A stretch of DNA of 64,000 bases from Pseudomonas sp. SST3 (GTDB lineage Bacteria > Pseudomonadota > Gammaproteobacteria > Pseudomonadales > Pseudomonadaceae): positions 1 to 64,000 of the forward strand of contig NZ_QORI02000018.1 in the NCBI RefSeq assembly GCF_003325755.1, in the 5' to 3' direction. This document shows, piece after piece, positions 42,061 to 53,419 of the stretch. Under the pieces are notes generated by a model. That model was not told where the DNA came from. It worked only from the letters and a program-made list of their open reading frames with translations, and did no database searches. How positions within the stretch are numbered: the stretch's first letter is position 1; each line of letters starts with the position of its first letter. Both the position numbers and the translations under genes were made by a program.

Positions 42061-44361
42061 ATGGCTATTGCTCATTCCCTGGGTTTTCCACGCATTGGCG
42101 CCGATCGTGAATTGAAGAAGGCACTGGAGGCGTACTGGAAGGGCGAGCTGAGCGAGGGTGAGCTGCGTCAGGTCGGCCGGCAATTACGCGCTGCCCATTG
42201 GCAGCTGCAGGCCGATGCAGGTATCAAACTGCTGCCGGTCGGCGACTTTGCCTGGTACGACCAGGTGCTGACCCACTCGTTGATGTTCGGCGTGATTCCG
42301 GAGCGGTTTCGCCCTGTCGATGGTATTCCGACGCTGGATACCCTGTTCGCCATGGCGCGTGGCGTCACCAAGAGCTGCTGCGGCGGAGCCCAGGCGCAGG
42401 AAATGACCAAGTGGTTTGATACCAACTATCACTATCTGGTGCCCGAATTTACTGCGGACCAGCAGTTCAGCCTGTCCTGGATGCAGCTGTTCGAAGAAGT
42501 CGAGGAAGCCCGGACGCTGGGCCATGCAATCAAGCCGGTGCTGATAGGCCCACTGACCTACCTCTGGCAGGGCAAGGCCAAGGGCGATGCATTCGACAAG
42601 CTGGAATTGCTCGAACGGCTGCTGCCGATCTACGGCGAAGTGCTTGAGCGGTTGGCTGCGCAAGGCGTCGAATGGGTACAGATCGACGAACCGATTCTGG
42701 TGCTGGATTTGCCGCAGGATTGGAAGAATGCCTTCGAGCGAGCCTATAACCTGTTGCAGCGTGCGCCTTTGAAGAAGCTGGTCGCGACCTATTTCGGTGG
42801 TCTGGAAGACAATCTGGGACTTGCCTCTGCGCTGCCGGTAGATGGTCTTCACATCGATCTGGTCCGCGCCCCGGAGCAATACCCGGTGATTCTCGACCGC
42901 CTACCGGCTTACAAGATCCTGTCGCTCGGCCTGGTCAACGGACGTAACGTCTGGCGTTGCGATCTGGACAAGGCGCTGGCGGTGCTTCGGCATGCTGACG
43001 AGCGGCTCGGCGAGCGGCTTTGGGTCGCACCTTCCTGTTCCTTGCTGCATACGCCGGTGGATCTAGCACGGGAAGACCAGTTGGATGCCGAGCTGAAAAG
43101 CTGGCTCGCCTTCGCGGTGCAAAAATGCTCTGAAGTCTCGATTCTCTCGCGTGCGTTGAATAGTTCCGAAGATGCCCAGGTGCAGGCAGCGTTGCAGGAT
43201 AGTCGCGCCGTGCAGGCCAGCCGTGCGCAATCGCCGCGTATCCATAAGCCCGAGGTGCAAGCGCGTCAGGCTGCGATCAAGCCGCGCCATAGTCAGCGCC
43301 AGTCACGCTTTGCCGAGCGGATCGAGAAACAGCGCGCACGGCTGGATCTACCACCGTTTCCGACCACAACCATCGGTTCGTTTCCGCAGACGCCAGCTAT
43401 CCGCCTGGCGCGTCAGGCGTTCAAGCAGGGCAGGCTGGCGCCGGCCGACTACACCGAGACGATGCAGGCGGAGATTCGGCACGCCGTCGCGGTACAGGAG
43501 CAGCTAGGTCTGGACGTATTGGTGCACGGCGAGGCCGAGCGCAACGACATGGTGGAGTATTTCGCTGAGCAGCTGGATGGTTACGCCTTCACACGCTTTG
43601 GCTGGGTGCAGAGTTACGGCTCGCGCTGCGTGAAGCCGGCGGTCATTTACGGTGATCTGAGCCGCCCGGCACCCATGACGGTGGAGTGGATTCACTACGC
43701 ACAGCAGCAGACCGGGAAGATCATGAAGGGGATGCTGACCGGCCCGGTGACGATGCTGATGTGGTCGTTCACCCGCGAGGACGTCAGCCGAGAGCAGCAG
43801 GCACGACAGCTGGCGCTGGCAATCCGCGACGAGGTCTGCGATCTCGAAGCGGCAGGTATAAAAATCGTGCAGATCGACGAAGCGGCGTTCCGTGAAGGCC
43901 TGCCGTTGCGTCGTGCACAGTGGCAGGGCTATCTCGATTGGGCGGTCGAGGCGTTCCGCCTGTGCGCCAGTGGAGTACGCGATGAGACGCAGATTCATAC
44001 ACACATGTGTTACAGCGAGTTCAACGATGTGATCGAGTCGATCGCGGCGATGGACGCCGATGTCATCACCATCGAGACCTCGCGCTCGCAGATGGAGCTG
44101 CTTGAGGCCTTCCGCGCCTTCGACTATCCCAACGACATCGGCCCGGGCGTCTATGACATCCATTCTCCGCGGGTGCCGGATACGGGCGAGATGGTTCAGC
44201 TGCTGGAGAAGGCCTGCGAGCGCATCCCCGCGGATCGACTTTGGGTCAATCCGGACTGCGGCTTGAAGACTCGCGGCTGGCCGGAAACCGAGGCAGCGCT
44301 AGTCAACATGGTCGCCGCGGCTCGGCAGCTACGTTTGGCGCAGCGGGCAAAGGTGGCCTGA
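42061..44361 (+). CDS. metE: Cobalamin-independent methionine synthase MetE
   Basis: Protein of 766 residues, the normal MetE length. It transfers the methyl group of 5-methyltetrahydropteroyltri-glutamate to homocysteine in the cytosol, the last step of methionine synthesis. The N-domain begins [20 protein letters not shown]; the C-domain holds [16 protein letters not shown], the zinc-binding [10 protein letters not shown] (His and Cys), a glutamate and the final Cys in [18 protein letters not shown] 42061 has GGAG upstream. A MetR-like site lies 56 bp before the start and a terminator follows. No B12 riboswitch was seen. Confidence 0.97.
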   Translation: MAIAHSLGFPRIGADRELKKALEAYWKGELSEGELRQVGRQLRAAHWQLQADAGIKLLPVGDFAWYDQVLTHSLMFGVIPERFRPVDGIPTLDTLFAMARGVTKSCCGGAQAQEMTKWFDTNYHYLVPEFTADQQFSLSWMQLFEEVEEARTLGHAIKPVLIGPLTYLWQGKAKGDAFDKLELLERLLPIYGEVLERLAAQGVEWVQIDEPILVLDLPQDWKNAFERAYNLLQRAPLKKLVATYFGGLEDNLGLASALPVDGLHIDLVRAPEQYPVILDRLPAYKILSLGLVNGRNVWRCDLDKALAVLRHADERLGERLWVAPSCSLLHTPVDLAREDQLDAELKSWLAFAVQKCSEVSILSRALNSSEDAQVQAALQDSRAVQASRAQSPRIHKPEVQARQAAIKPRHSQRQSRFAERIEKQRARLDLPPFPTTTIGSFPQTPAIRLARQAFKQGRLAPADYTETMQAEIRHAVAVQEQLGLDVLVHGEAERNDMVEYFAEQLDGYAFTRFGWVQSYGSRCVKPAVIYGDLSRPAPMTVEWIHYAQQQTGKIMKGMLTGPVTMLMWSFTREDVSREQQARQLALAIRDEVCDLEAAGIKIVQIDEAAFREGLPLRRAQWQGYLDWAVEAFRLCASGVRDETQIHTHMCYSEFNDVIESIAAMDADVITIETSRSQMELLEAFRAFDYPNDIGPGVYDIHSPRVPDTGEMVQLLEKACERIPADRLWVNPDCGLKTRGWPETEAALVNMVAAARQLRLAQRAKVA

Positions 44362-44405
44362 GCCAGGATCGGTCGTGGCCCCGCTCGATCCCGCTGCGAC
44401 CTGTT

Positions 44406-44437
44406 CGGCCTGCACACTGTGCGGGCCGTTGTGTTTT
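44406..44437 (+). terminator. Rho-independent terminator after metE
   Basis: CGGCCTGCAC (44406-44415) and GTGCGGGCCG (44419-44428) pair over 10 bp (one G-U) around ACT and are followed by TTGTGTTTTT. It starts 45 bp after the metE stop. Confidence 0.75.
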
Positions 44438-44476
44438 TGGCTAATGTAGCGGCTCTCATTCAATGACCTTACCGTA

Positions 44477-44947
44477 ATGACGCCCGCTATCGATCTGCTG
44501 AAAAAAGCCAAGGCTGACCATCGCATCCACAGCTACGAGCACGACCCGAAATCCGCTTCCTATGGGCTCGAGGCGGCCGAAAAGCTCGGCCTGGAACCCG
44601 CGCGGGTGTTCAAAACGCTGCTAGCCTGCAGCGAGAAGAACGAACTGCTGGTCGCCGTCGTGCCCGTCGCCGGTAGCCTCGATCTCAAGGCGTTGGCGCA
44701 GGCGGCGGGGGTGAAAAAGGTCGACATGGCCGATCCCATGGCGGCGCAGCGGGCGACGGGCTATTTGGTGGGTGGTATCAGTCCGCTGGGTCAGAAGAAA
44801 CGGCTTCGTACCTTTATAGACAGTTCGGCTCAGGCGCAACCGAGCATCTATGTCAGTGCCGGGCGGCGAGGATTGGAGGTGGAATTGTTGGCCGAGATGT
44901 TGGCCGAGCACACCGGCGGCAGCTTCGCGCCGATCGGCCGGCCTTGA
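44477..44947 (+). CDS. ybaK: Cys-tRNA(Pro)/Cys-tRNA(Cys) deacylase YbaK
   Basis: Protein of 156 residues of the YbaK/EbsC editing family: MTPAIDLLKKAKADHRIHSY at the start, EKLGLEPARVFKTLLACSE, VVPVAGSLDLKALAQAAGVK with the conserved lysine, and GYLVGGISPLGQKKRLRTFI near the end. It clears mischarged Cys-tRNA(Pro) in trans. Length and motifs are complete. It starts 115 bp after metE, beyond a terminator, and converges with mltF. Confidence 0.93.
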   Translation: MTPAIDLLKKAKADHRIHSYEHDPKSASYGLEAAEKLGLEPARVFKTLLACSEKNELLVAVVPVAGSLDLKALAQAAGVKKVDMADPMAAQRATGYLVGGISPLGQKKRLRTFIDSSAQAQPSIYVSAGRRGLEVELLAEMLAEHTGGSFAPIGRP

Positions 44948-44969
44948 TCAGGCTGGGCGGCTGAGTGGG

Positions 44970-46676
<1,707 letters not shown>

Positions 46677-46737
46677 TCATGGCCGGGCTATCCGGTATAT
46701 CCGGGTGGTTACCCATCCGCGTCGAGGATTCCGTCGC

Positions 46738-47037
46738 ATGAGCGTCGTTGCTGCAAAACCCTGGTTCGTCTACCTGGTACGGGCCGCCAACGGCTCGCTG
46801 TACTGCGGGATCAGCGATGATGCGCAGCGACGTTTCGCCGCGCACCAGGCCGGGCGAGGGGCGCGTTTCTTTCATTCGAGCCCGGCAGTGGCTTTGGTCT
46901 ATGTCGAAGCCTGCGAGAGCAAGGGTGATGCGCTACGCCGGGAGCGTGCAATCAAGCGGCTGAAGAAGCCGGCCAAGGAAGGGCTGGTCGCCATGCAGGG
47001 TGGCTGCGACCTGATGAATACTGCGCCAATCAGCTGA
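46738..47037 (+). CDS. GIY-YIG domain protein (YhbQ/UPF0213 type)
   Basis: Protein of 99 residues with a single GIY-YIG nuclease domain: [58 protein letters not shown]. The family (UPF0213) is small and single-domain; a weak nuclease role in DNA repair has been proposed for YhbQ. The ATG at 46738 matches the family start; an earlier ATG in frame at 46561 leads to a non-conserved leader. It diverges from mltF and lies 67 bp before a GST gene on the same strand. Confidence 0.87.
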   Translation: MSVVAAKPWFVYLVRAANGSLYCGISDDAQRRFAAHQAGRGARFFHSSPAVALVYVEACESKGDALRRERAIKRLKKPAKEGLVAMQGGCDLMNTAPIS

Positions 47038-47104
47038 ACGGCTGGGCTGCTTCGTCGCGCGCGAGTAAGCTGCCGGTCTACTTACAAGACTGGCGGAGCC
47101 TGCA

Positions 47105-48043
47105 ATGCACGAGATCATTCTGCACCACTATCCCACCTCTCCGTTCGCCGAAAAGGCGCGCCTGATGCTGGGCTTCAAACAGCTCTCCTGGCGCTCGGTG
47201 GCCATTCCACCGATCATGCCCAAACCGGATCTCACTGCATTAACGGGGGGTTATCGCCGCACGCCGGTGCTGCAGATCGGGGCCGATGTGTATTGCGATA
47301 CCGCACTGATGGCCCGCCGCCTCGAAGCCGAGAAAAGCACCCCGGCGCTATTTCCTGAAGGCCAGGAATTCGTAGCGGCGACCTTGGCACAGTGGGCTGA
47401 TTCGGTGTTGTTTCTACATGCCGTGAGCCTGGCATTCCAGCCCGAGTCGATGGCGGTGCGTTTCGCTCAGGTACCCAAGGAATTCGTGCAGGTGTTCAGC
47501 AAGGATCGCGCCGCGTTATTCAGCAGCGGCTCGGTAGCGCGCATTCCACTGGAGCAGGCCAAGAGTCAGTGGCCGGTACTGATGGCGCGCCTGCAGCAAC
47601 AGCTGGCACGGGAGGATGGTGAGTTCCTGTTGGGCAATGCGCCCTGTGTGGCTGATTTCGCGGTGGCTCATTGCCTGTGGTTCCTCAAGGGCACGCCGGT
47701 GACTTCGCCGCTTGTCGACAATTACCCTGAGGTCGCTGTCTGGCTGAGCAAGATCCTGGGTGTCGGGCATGGCTCGTATAGCGAACTGTCTTCCGAAGAT
47801 GCGCTGACAATCTCCAGGGATGCCTCGCCCGCCGCGTTGCCGGATGAGGCATTCGTCGAACCCAACGGTTTCAAGCTCGGCCAGCAGGTCAGCATCAGCG
47901 CCGTGGATTACGGGACCGAACCGGTGGCCGGTGAGTTGCAATTTGCCGGTGTCGAGGAGCTGATCCTGCGCCGTGAAGACGAGCGCGCCGGGGTGGTGCA
48001 CGTGCATTTCCCGCGTATCGGCTATCGAATCGACGCGCTCTGA
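47105..48043 (+). CDS. Glutathione S-transferase-like protein with C-terminal extension
   Basis: Protein of 312 residues. The N-domain begins MHEIILHHYPTSPFAEKARL, with YRRTPVLQIGADVYCDTALM giving the glutathione-binding fold; the helical C-domain holds LGNAPCVADFAVAHCLWFLK. About 90 extra residues follow (from SEDALTISRDASPAALPD to the end), including a beta-rich tail (ELILRREDERAGVVHVHFPR). The extension is longer than in standard GSTs (about 200-230 residues). The reaction is unknown. The last residues end 58 bp before the convergent uppP stop. Confidence 0.88.
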   Translation: MHEIILHHYPTSPFAEKARLMLGFKQLSWRSVAIPPIMPKPDLTALTGGYRRTPVLQIGADVYCDTALMARRLEAEKSTPALFPEGQEFVAATLAQWADSVLFLHAVSLAFQPESMAVRFAQVPKEFVQVFSKDRAALFSSGSVARIPLEQAKSQWPVLMARLQQQLAREDGEFLLGNAPCVADFAVAHCLWFLKGTPVTSPLVDNYPEVAVWLSKILGVGHGSYSELSSEDALTISRDASPAALPDEAFVEPNGFKLGQQVSISAVDYGTEPVAGELQFAGVEELILRREDERAGVVHVHFPRIGYRIDAL

Positions 48044-48052
48044 TGCGTATGG

Positions 48053-48082
48053 CCCGCGGTACGGCGATCGCCGCGCCGCGGG
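48053..48082. terminator. Large hairpin between convergent genes
   Basis: CCCGCGGTACGGCGA (48053-48067) pairs with TCGCCGCGCCGCGGG (48068-48082); 13 of 15 positions match and only the TA/CG step is broken. It lies between the GST gene and convergent uppP and could act on both strands, though no T run is present. Confidence 0.5.
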
Positions 48083-48100
48083 TCGCTCCGGCCCCTGCAG

Positions 48101-48898
48101 TTACAGCGCAATGAACAGCAGGGTAACGCCCAGCAGCAATCGGTAGATCACGAACGGCAGCATGCCCATTGCATCCAGTGCCTTCAGGAACAGCTTGATG
48201 CAAAGAAAGGCGGCGACGAAGGACAGCGCTGCACCGATGAAAATGTCGTTCCACTGCGCATCTTCTCCTGATTGGGCCAGTTCGACGGCCTTCAGTCCAC
48301 CCGCCGCGAGAATCAGCGGTATCGACAGCAGAAACGAGAAGCGAGCAGCGGTCTGCCGGGTGAACCCGAGCAGCAGCGCCGCGGTCATGGTGATGCCTGA
48401 GCGTGACGTGCCGGGAATCAATGCCAGCGCCTGGGCGCAGCCGATGATCAGTGCGCTCTTCCAGGTCAGTTGATCCATCTCGGAGACGCGTCTGCCCTTG
48501 ACGTCCGCGTGCCACAGCAGCAAGCCGAAAATGATCGTGGTGGCAGCGATGAACAGCATGGAGCGGGTGTACTGCTCGATGTAGTCCTCCAGCAGCAGTC
48601 CGATGATCGCCGCCGGCAGCGTACCGATGATGATCGCCCAACCCAGCCGGCTTTCGGCACTGGCCTGCTGGCGGAACACATGCGACAGCCAGCCGCGGCT
48701 GGTGGCGATCACTTCATGGCGGAAGCAGATCAGCACGGCGAACAAGGTGCCCACGTGCACGGCGACGTCGAACGCCTGGCCCTGGTCCGGCCAGCCGAGA
48801 ACCTGCGACGGGAGGATCAAGTGAGCGGAGGAGGAGATCGGGAGAAATTCGGTGATGCCCTGAACCAGGGACAGAACAATCAGGTGAAGCCAATCCAT
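48101..48898 (-). CDS. uppP: Undecaprenyl-diphosphatase UppP (BacA)
   Basis: Protein of 265 residues with about eight membrane segments. The two BacA signature motifs are visible: QGITEFLPISSSAHLIL (residues about 14-30) and LIPGTSRSGITMTAALLLGF (about 160-179). It dephosphorylates undecaprenyl pyrophosphate at the periplasmic face, recycling the lipid carrier of peptidoglycan synthesis and giving bacitracin resistance. It is a single-gene unit on the minus strand facing the GST gene. Confidence 0.95.
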   Translation of the reverse strand: MDWLHLIVLSLVQGITEFLPISSSAHLILPSQVLGWPDQGQAFDVAVHVGTLFAVLICFRHEVIATSRGWLSHVFRQQASAESRLGWAIIIGTLPAAIIGLLLEDYIEQYTRSMLFIAATTIIFGLLLWHADVKGRRVSEMDQLTWKSALIIGCAQALALIPGTSRSGITMTAALLLGFTRQTAARFSFLLSIPLILAAGGLKAVELAQSGEDAQWNDIFIGAALSFVAAFLCIKLFLKALDAMGMLPFVIYRLLLGVTLLFIAL

Positions 48899-49103
48899 TG
48901 TGAATCCTTACCAGAACGGGTCGTGCACGTTTGCTGCTCCAATAGAGCAGCCCATGTGACTGACAAACCGGCGTTTCATTCAGCAGCGGTTGGAATTCGT
49001 TCCGCTCAGTGAACCGGCGCCGGCATGACCCGAGCCGCTGTAGCAGCGGCTGTCTGCAACCAAGATGAGAAAGTAGCGTCAGCTGTCTCCGCTGGTTGGC
49101 GGC

Positions 49104-50111
49104 TCAGCCCTTGCGGCGCTTGAGTTGATCGGTCAGCTGGGTCGGGAGTTGCCGGATGATCAACATATCGCGGGCTTCGTCGTATTCGACCTTCGAGCCC
49201 AGCAAATGGGACTCGAAGCTGATCGACAACCCCTCGGCGCGCCCGGTGAAGCGCTGGAATTGGCTGAGAGTGCGCTTGTCCGCCGGAATCTCCGGCGAGA
49301 GTCCGTAGTCCTTGTTGCGGATGTGCTCGTAGAAGGCTCGCGGGCGTTCCTCATCGATCACGCCGGACAGCTCCTCAAGCGACATCGGCTCGCCGATCTT
49401 CGCCTGGCTGCTGGCGTAACCCACCAGGGCGCTGGTTTTCTCGCGCGCCTTCTCGTCCGGGAGGTCTTCGCTCTCGACGTAATCACTGAAGGCCTTGAGC
49501 AGCGTTCGTGTCTCGCCGGGGCCGTCGACGCCTTCCTGGCAACCGATGAAGTCGCGAAAGTACTCCGAAACCTTCTTGCCGTTCTTGCCCTTGATGAAGG
49601 AGATGTACTGCTTGGACTGCTTGTTGTTCTGCCACTCGGAGATGTTGATCCGCGTGGCCAAGTGCAGTTGGCTGAGGTCGAGGTGCCTGGCTTCGGTGAC
49701 GTCCAGCGAGTCCGTGACGGTGACGCCGTTGCTGTGGTGCAGCAGGGCGATGGCGAGGTAATCGGTCATGCCCTGCTGGTAGTGGGCGAACAGTACGTGG
49801 CCGCCGGTGGACAGGTTGGATTCTTCCATCAGCTTCTGCAGATGCTCGACTGCCTGACGGCTGAACGCGGCGAAGTCTTGATTGCTTTCCATGTACTGCG
49901 CGAGCCAGCCGCTGAACGGATAGGCGCCGGATTCCTCGTGGAAGAAGCCCCAGGCCTTGCCCTGCTTGGCGTTGTAACTCTCGTTAAGATCGGCCAGCAG
50001 ATTTTCGATGGCCTGGGACTCGCCCAGCTCCGAGTCGCGGGCGTGAAGCACGGCAGGGGTGCCGTCCGGCTTTTTCTCGATCAGGTGGACAATGCAGTGG
50101 CGAATCGGCAT
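49104..50111 (-). CDS. yejK: Nucleoid-associated protein YejK/NdpA
   Basis: Protein of 335 residues with the NdpA pattern: [80 protein letters not shown] and [20 protein letters not shown]. It is a soluble protein of about 37 kDa that binds the nucleoid and, in E. coli, interacts with topoisomerase function. It diverges from an MFS gene. Start at the ATG at 50111. Confidence 0.94.
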   Translation of the reverse strand: MPIRHCIVHLIEKKPDGTPAVLHARDSELGESQAIENLLADLNESYNAKQGKAWGFFHEESGAYPFSGWLAQYMESNQDFAAFSRQAVEHLQKLMEESNLSTGGHVLFAHYQQGMTDYLAIALLHHSNGVTVTDSLDVTEARHLDLSQLHLATRINISEWQNNKQSKQYISFIKGKNGKKVSEYFRDFIGCQEGVDGPGETRTLLKAFSDYVESEDLPDEKAREKTSALVGYASSQAKIGEPMSLEELSGVIDEERPRAFYEHIRNKDYGLSPEIPADKRTLSQFQRFTGRAEGLSISFESHLLGSKVEYDEARDMLIIRQLPTQLTDQLKRRKG

Positions 50112-50156
50112 GGGTTACTCGCGTCGGGTGAGACAGGCAGGCGGCAGTTTACCCGA

Positions 50157-50192
50157 GCATCCACGTCCTCCGCAGAGCAAAAAAGTGGATGC
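50157..50192. promoter_or_regulatory. Inverted repeat between yejK and an MFS gene
   Basis: GCATCCAC (50157-50164) and GTGGATGC (50185-50192) are perfect 8-bp arms around 20 bp that include a run of six A. The site lies in the 142-bp gap between divergent yejK and the MFS gene. It may be an operator or a transcript hairpin; nothing identifies a regulator. Confidence 0.4.
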
Positions 50193-50253
50193 GAGCGGGT
50201 AGGGGTATACGAGTAAGATGGATCCCCCTCGTTTTTTGTTAAGTGTGTCGGCG

Positions 50254-51465
50254 ATGAATGCGATATGGCGCAACAGTGTCTGGATTCTGCTGGGTGGTTC
50301 CCTGATCTTGGCCGTTTCTTTGGGGACGCGACATGGGTTCGGCTTGTTCCTGCCACCCATGAGTGCGGAGTTCGGTTGGGGGCGCGAGGTCTTCGCGTTC
50401 GCCATCGCTCTGCAGAACCTGATCTGGGGCCTGGCGCAGCCGGTCACCGGCGCTCTGGCCGATCGTTTCGGGGTCGCCCGGGCGGTACTGATTGGCGGCG
50501 TGCTTTACGCGGTCGGTCTGTTATTTATGGCTGGCGCGGATTCGCCGCTGTCGCTCTCGCTGAGCGCCGGACTGCTGATCGGGCTGGGGCTTTCCGGCAC
50601 CTCGTTTTCGGTAATTCTCGGCGCGGTCGGTCGCGCCGTACCGGCGGAGAAGCGCAGCATGGCGATGGGTATCGCCAGTGCAGCGGGATCCTTCGGCCAG
50701 TTTGCCATGCTGCCCGGCACACTCGGACTGATCGGCTGGCTGGGCTGGTCCTCGGCCTTGCTGGCCTTGGGGCTTCTGGTGGCGTTGATCATGCCGCTGG
50801 CGCTGATGCTGCGCAGCGGTCCACCCGCGCCGGTGACCGGACCGCAGCAGTCGCTGGCTGAGGCGCTGCGAGAGGCTGTTGCGCATCCGGGCTTTCGCCT
50901 GTTGGCGCTGGGTTTTTTCGTCTGTGGTTTCCAGGTGGTGTTCATCGGCGTTCACCTGCCGGCGTATCTGGTGGATCAGCAACTGCCGGCCATGGCGGGC
51001 ACCACGGTCCTGGCGCTGGTAGGGCTGTTCAATATCGTCGGTACCTATACCGCCGGTTGGCTGGGTGGCTGCTATTCGAAACCCAAGCTGCTGACGGCGC
51101 TTTATCTGCTGCGGGCGGTGGTGATCAGCGCGTTTTTCTTCGCTCCGCTGACGCTCTGGACCGCCTATGCTTTCGGCATCGCCATGGGTCTGCTGTGGCT
51201 GTCCACGGTGCCGCTGACCAATGGCACCGTGGCGACGTTATTCGGTGTGCGCAACTTGTCGATGCTCGGTGGCATCGTCTTCCTGTTTCATCAGATCGGC
51301 TCGTTCTTTGGAGGTTGGTTGGGTGGTTGGGTATACGACCAGACCGGCAGCTACGATCTGGTCTGGCAAATTTCCATCGCGCTTAGCCTGATGGCCGCCG
51401 CACTGAACTGGCCGATTCGCGAGCAACCGGTCGAGCGGGTGCGCCTGGCTGCGGGAACCGCCTGA
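50254..51465 (+). CDS. MFS transporter (OFA/monocarboxylate-like)
   Basis: Protein of 403 residues with twelve membrane segments. It begins MNAIWRNSVWILLGGSLILA, has GTRHGFGLFLPPMSAEFGWG, REVFAFAIALQNLIWGLAQP and VTGALADRFGVARAVLIGGV, the motif-A region between helices 2 and 3. This is the pattern of many Pseudomonas MFS proteins related to monocarboxylate/oxalate-type carriers; substrate unknown. The start at 50254 lacks a strong ribosome site; an in-frame ATG at 50218 would add 12 residues. Its stop codon overlaps the ATG of a 40-residue membrane peptide gene. Confidence 0.88.
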   Translation: MNAIWRNSVWILLGGSLILAVSLGTRHGFGLFLPPMSAEFGWGREVFAFAIALQNLIWGLAQPVTGALADRFGVARAVLIGGVLYAVGLLFMAGADSPLSLSLSAGLLIGLGLSGTSFSVILGAVGRAVPAEKRSMAMGIASAAGSFGQFAMLPGTLGLIGWLGWSSALLALGLLVALIMPLALMLRSGPPAPVTGPQQSLAEALREAVAHPGFRLLALGFFVCGFQVVFIGVHLPAYLVDQQLPAMAGTTVLALVGLFNIVGTYTAGWLGGCYSKPKLLTALYLLRAVVISAFFFAPLTLWTAYAFGIAMGLLWLSTVPLTNGTVATLFGVRNLSMLGGIVFLFHQIGSFFGGWLGGWVYDQTGSYDLVWQISIALSLMAAALNWPIREQPVERVRLAAGTA

Positions 51466-51587
51466 TGCGTAACGCTGGACTCTGGGCAGGCGGCATCGTG
51501 CTGGCGTCGCTGGTGCTGGCTGCGGCCTGGTGGGGCTGGCATCAGGGTGGACTGGCTCTGCTGCAGCTGGGCGTCGGCATCTGCTGA
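51465..51587 (+). CDS. Small single-span membrane peptide, 40 residues
   Basis: The ATG at 51465 overlaps the MFS stop codon (TGATG). It encodes MRNAGLWAGGIVLASLVLAA, then AWWGWHQGGLALLQLGVGIC and a stop at 51585-51587. One membrane helix spans about residues 7-25. The coupling and hydrophobicity suggest a small partner of the MFS protein, such as a stability or assembly factor, but this is inference; no family was recognised. Confidence 0.55.
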   Translation: MRNAGLWAGGIVLASLVLAAAWWGWHQGGLALLQLGVGIC

Positions 51588-51736
51588 TCAACCGTTTGGT
51601 CGTTTTTATCGTCAGCGATGGAATCAATTCGCCAACCAGTGGCTCCAACAAACGAGACGATTGAAAGTTGTCGCGCAATCGTCATCGAAGATCTGTAAAA
51701 AGCTGCGGCATGCAGTTATCTGGAGCCACCGAACCC

Positions 51737-51928
51737 ATGTCTACTCTCACCGAACTCGCCCAACAGATCGCCCAGCTCTACCCTCTACAGGACAAGCGTG
51801 TTGGCAAGCGCTACCGCGTGGTAGGCGAGCTTGCCGGAATGACCGAGCTGGAGGAGATCAATGGCGAGCCGCGCTACATCCAGACCATGGCGCTGAAGAA
51901 CAAACAATTATGGGACGTGGCAATCTGA
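51737..51928 (+). CDS. Small hypothetical protein, 63 residues
   Basis: Protein of 63 residues starting MSTLTELAQQIAQLYPLQDK and ending in KNKQLWDVAI. It is soluble, without a recognised domain. GGAG at 51722 lies somewhat far upstream of the ATG, which follows GAACCC. The stop is only a few bases before the GNAT gene, so the two are probably co-transcribed. The frame shows typical codon use for the region. Confidence 0.6.
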   Translation: MSTLTELAQQIAQLYPLQDKRVGKRYRVVGELAGMTELEEINGEPRYIQTMALKNKQLWDVAI

Positions 51929-51931
51929 GCC

Positions 51932-52366
51932 ATGGCTCACGTGCGCGACGCGCATTGCGGCGATGCTGCAGCGATAACCCATCTGCTTGCCGAACTGGGT
52001 TACCCAGGGACCGGTAAGTTCATCGACCATCGCCTACAACAACAGCTGAATCACGCTGATGCCTGTCTGCTGGTGGCGGAAGGGGACGATGGTCAATTGA
52101 TGGGGTTCATCTCCCTCCATTTCGTTGTGCAGCTCGCCCTTGAAGGCGACTTCTGCCGCATCAGCTATTTCTGCGTCGACTCGAGGGCACGCGGCCTGGG
52201 TGTCGGGTCGCTGCTGGCGAAGGCTGCTGAACAGCGAGCCCGTGCCCGTGGCTGTGATCGCCTGGAGCTCCATTGCGATGTTCGTCGCGACGCGGCCCAT
52301 CGCTTCTATACGAGACTGGGCTACGAAGATGCACCGAAGTACTTTCGCCGCTCGCTGACGACCTGA
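51932..52366 (+). CDS. GNAT-family N-acetyltransferase
   Basis: Protein of 144 residues with the GNAT fold: MAHVRDAHCGDAAAITHLLA, AEGDDGQLMGFISLHFVV, the central strand ISYFCVDSRARGLGVGSLLA (the acetyl-CoA-binding RxxGxGxxL loop) and the C-terminal HRFYTRLGYEDAPKYFRRSL. It transfers an acetyl group to an unknown amine substrate. It follows the 63-residue gene by 3 bp and converges with rlmF, with the stop codons 1 bp apart. Confidence 0.9.
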   Translation: MAHVRDAHCGDAAAITHLLAELGYPGTGKFIDHRLQQQLNHADACLLVAEGDDGQLMGFISLHFVVQLALEGDFCRISYFCVDSRARGLGVGSLLAKAAEQRARARGCDRLELHCDVRRDAAHRFYTRLGYEDAPKYFRRSLTT

Positions 52367-52367
52367 A

Positions 52368-53372
52368 TCAGCCGGGCCGACGGTTCCAGCGCGTCGCGCG
52401 CCACTCGCTCCGCTGCTGTTCGGTCAAGAAGGTCCACGCGACGAATCGACTACGTTTCTGCCCTTGAGACATGTCCGAGACCCGTACCAGCCGGGCGCCG
52501 AGCTTCTTCAGCCGGGCCTGTAGCGGTTGCACATTGCCTGCTTTGGATACCAGCGTGCTGAACCAGCAGACTTGCTGCGCCACACTGTGGCTTTCGTCCG
52601 CCAGTCGAGCGGTGAATGCCGCCTCGCCCCCTTCGCACCAGAGCTCGGCCGCCTGGCCACCAAAGTTCAACGCCGGTAGCTTGCGCTTGGGGTCGAGCTT
52701 GCCGAGGTTGCGCCACTTGCGTTGGCTACCACTGCTGGCCTCGGCCTGCGAGGCGTGGAAGGGTGGGTTGCAAAGCGTGATGTCGAAGCGATCATCCGGC
52801 TGCAGCAGCTTCTCGAAAACGTGGCGTGGGTCAGTTTGCTGGCGCAGGGTGATGCTCTTGCCCAGCTTGTTCGCCGCGACGATGGTACGCGCCGAAGCCA
52901 GCGCAGTGGCGTCGATGTCCGAGCCGGTAAAGCGCCAGCCATATTCGCGCAAGCCGATCAGCGGATAGATGCAGTTGGCGCCGGTGCCGATGTCCAGCGC
53001 ATGAATGCTTGCGCCACGAGGGATCTGGCCGGCATTTTCGTCGGCCAGCAGATCGGCGAGTCCATGCAGATAATCGGCCCGGCCAGGAATCGGCGGGCAC
53101 AGGTAGCCCTGTGGAATATTCCAGTGCGCGATTCCGTAGAACTGCTTCAGCAGCGCCCGGTTGAACACCCGCACCGCATCCGGGTTGGCGAAGTCGATGC
53201 TTTGCTTGCCGTAGGGGTTGATGATCACGAATTCGGCCAGCTCCGGACTGGCGGCTATCAGGCCAGGGAAATCGTATCGTCCGGTGTGCCGATTACGGGG
53301 GTGCAAAGCGGTCTTGTCAGCGGCGGGCTTGGCGGCGCGCGATGGCGCCTTGGCTGATTTCGAGACGGTCAT
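52368..53372 (-). CDS. rlmF: 23S rRNA (adenine(1618)-N6)-methyltransferase RlmF
   Basis: Protein of 334 residues. After a basic, Lys/Ala-rich leader it shows [24 protein letters not shown]-type [18 protein letters not shown], the SAM-binding loop [20 protein letters not shown] and the N6-adenine catalytic motif [14 protein letters not shown]. It methylates A1618 of 23S rRNA during ribosome assembly. The start at 53372 agrees with the family; the open frame upstream belongs to an antisense reading of the neighbouring MFS gene. Confidence 0.92.
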   Translation of the reverse strand: MTVSKSAKAPSRAAKPAADKTALHPRNRHTGRYDFPGLIAASPELAEFVIINPYGKQSIDFANPDAVRVFNRALLKQFYGIAHWNIPQGYLCPPIPGRADYLHGLADLLADENAGQIPRGASIHALDIGTGANCIYPLIGLREYGWRFTGSDIDATALASARTIVAANKLGKSITLRQQTDPRHVFEKLLQPDDRFDITLCNPPFHASQAEASSGSQRKWRNLGKLDPKRKLPALNFGGQAAELWCEGGEAAFTARLADESHSVAQQVCWFSTLVSKAGNVQPLQARLKKLGARLVRVSDMSQGQKRSRFVAWTFLTEQQRSEWRATRWNRRPG

Positions 53373-53419
53373 GTTCGGCTGCTGGTAGCGGTTGAAAAGT
53401 CCGTATTGTCCCACAGCTT

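Noticed and set aside
51631..51711. 26-codon plus-strand frame before the 63-residue gene
   Set aside because: Starts MESIRQPVAP but has no ribosome site and no sign of conservation; too short to support.
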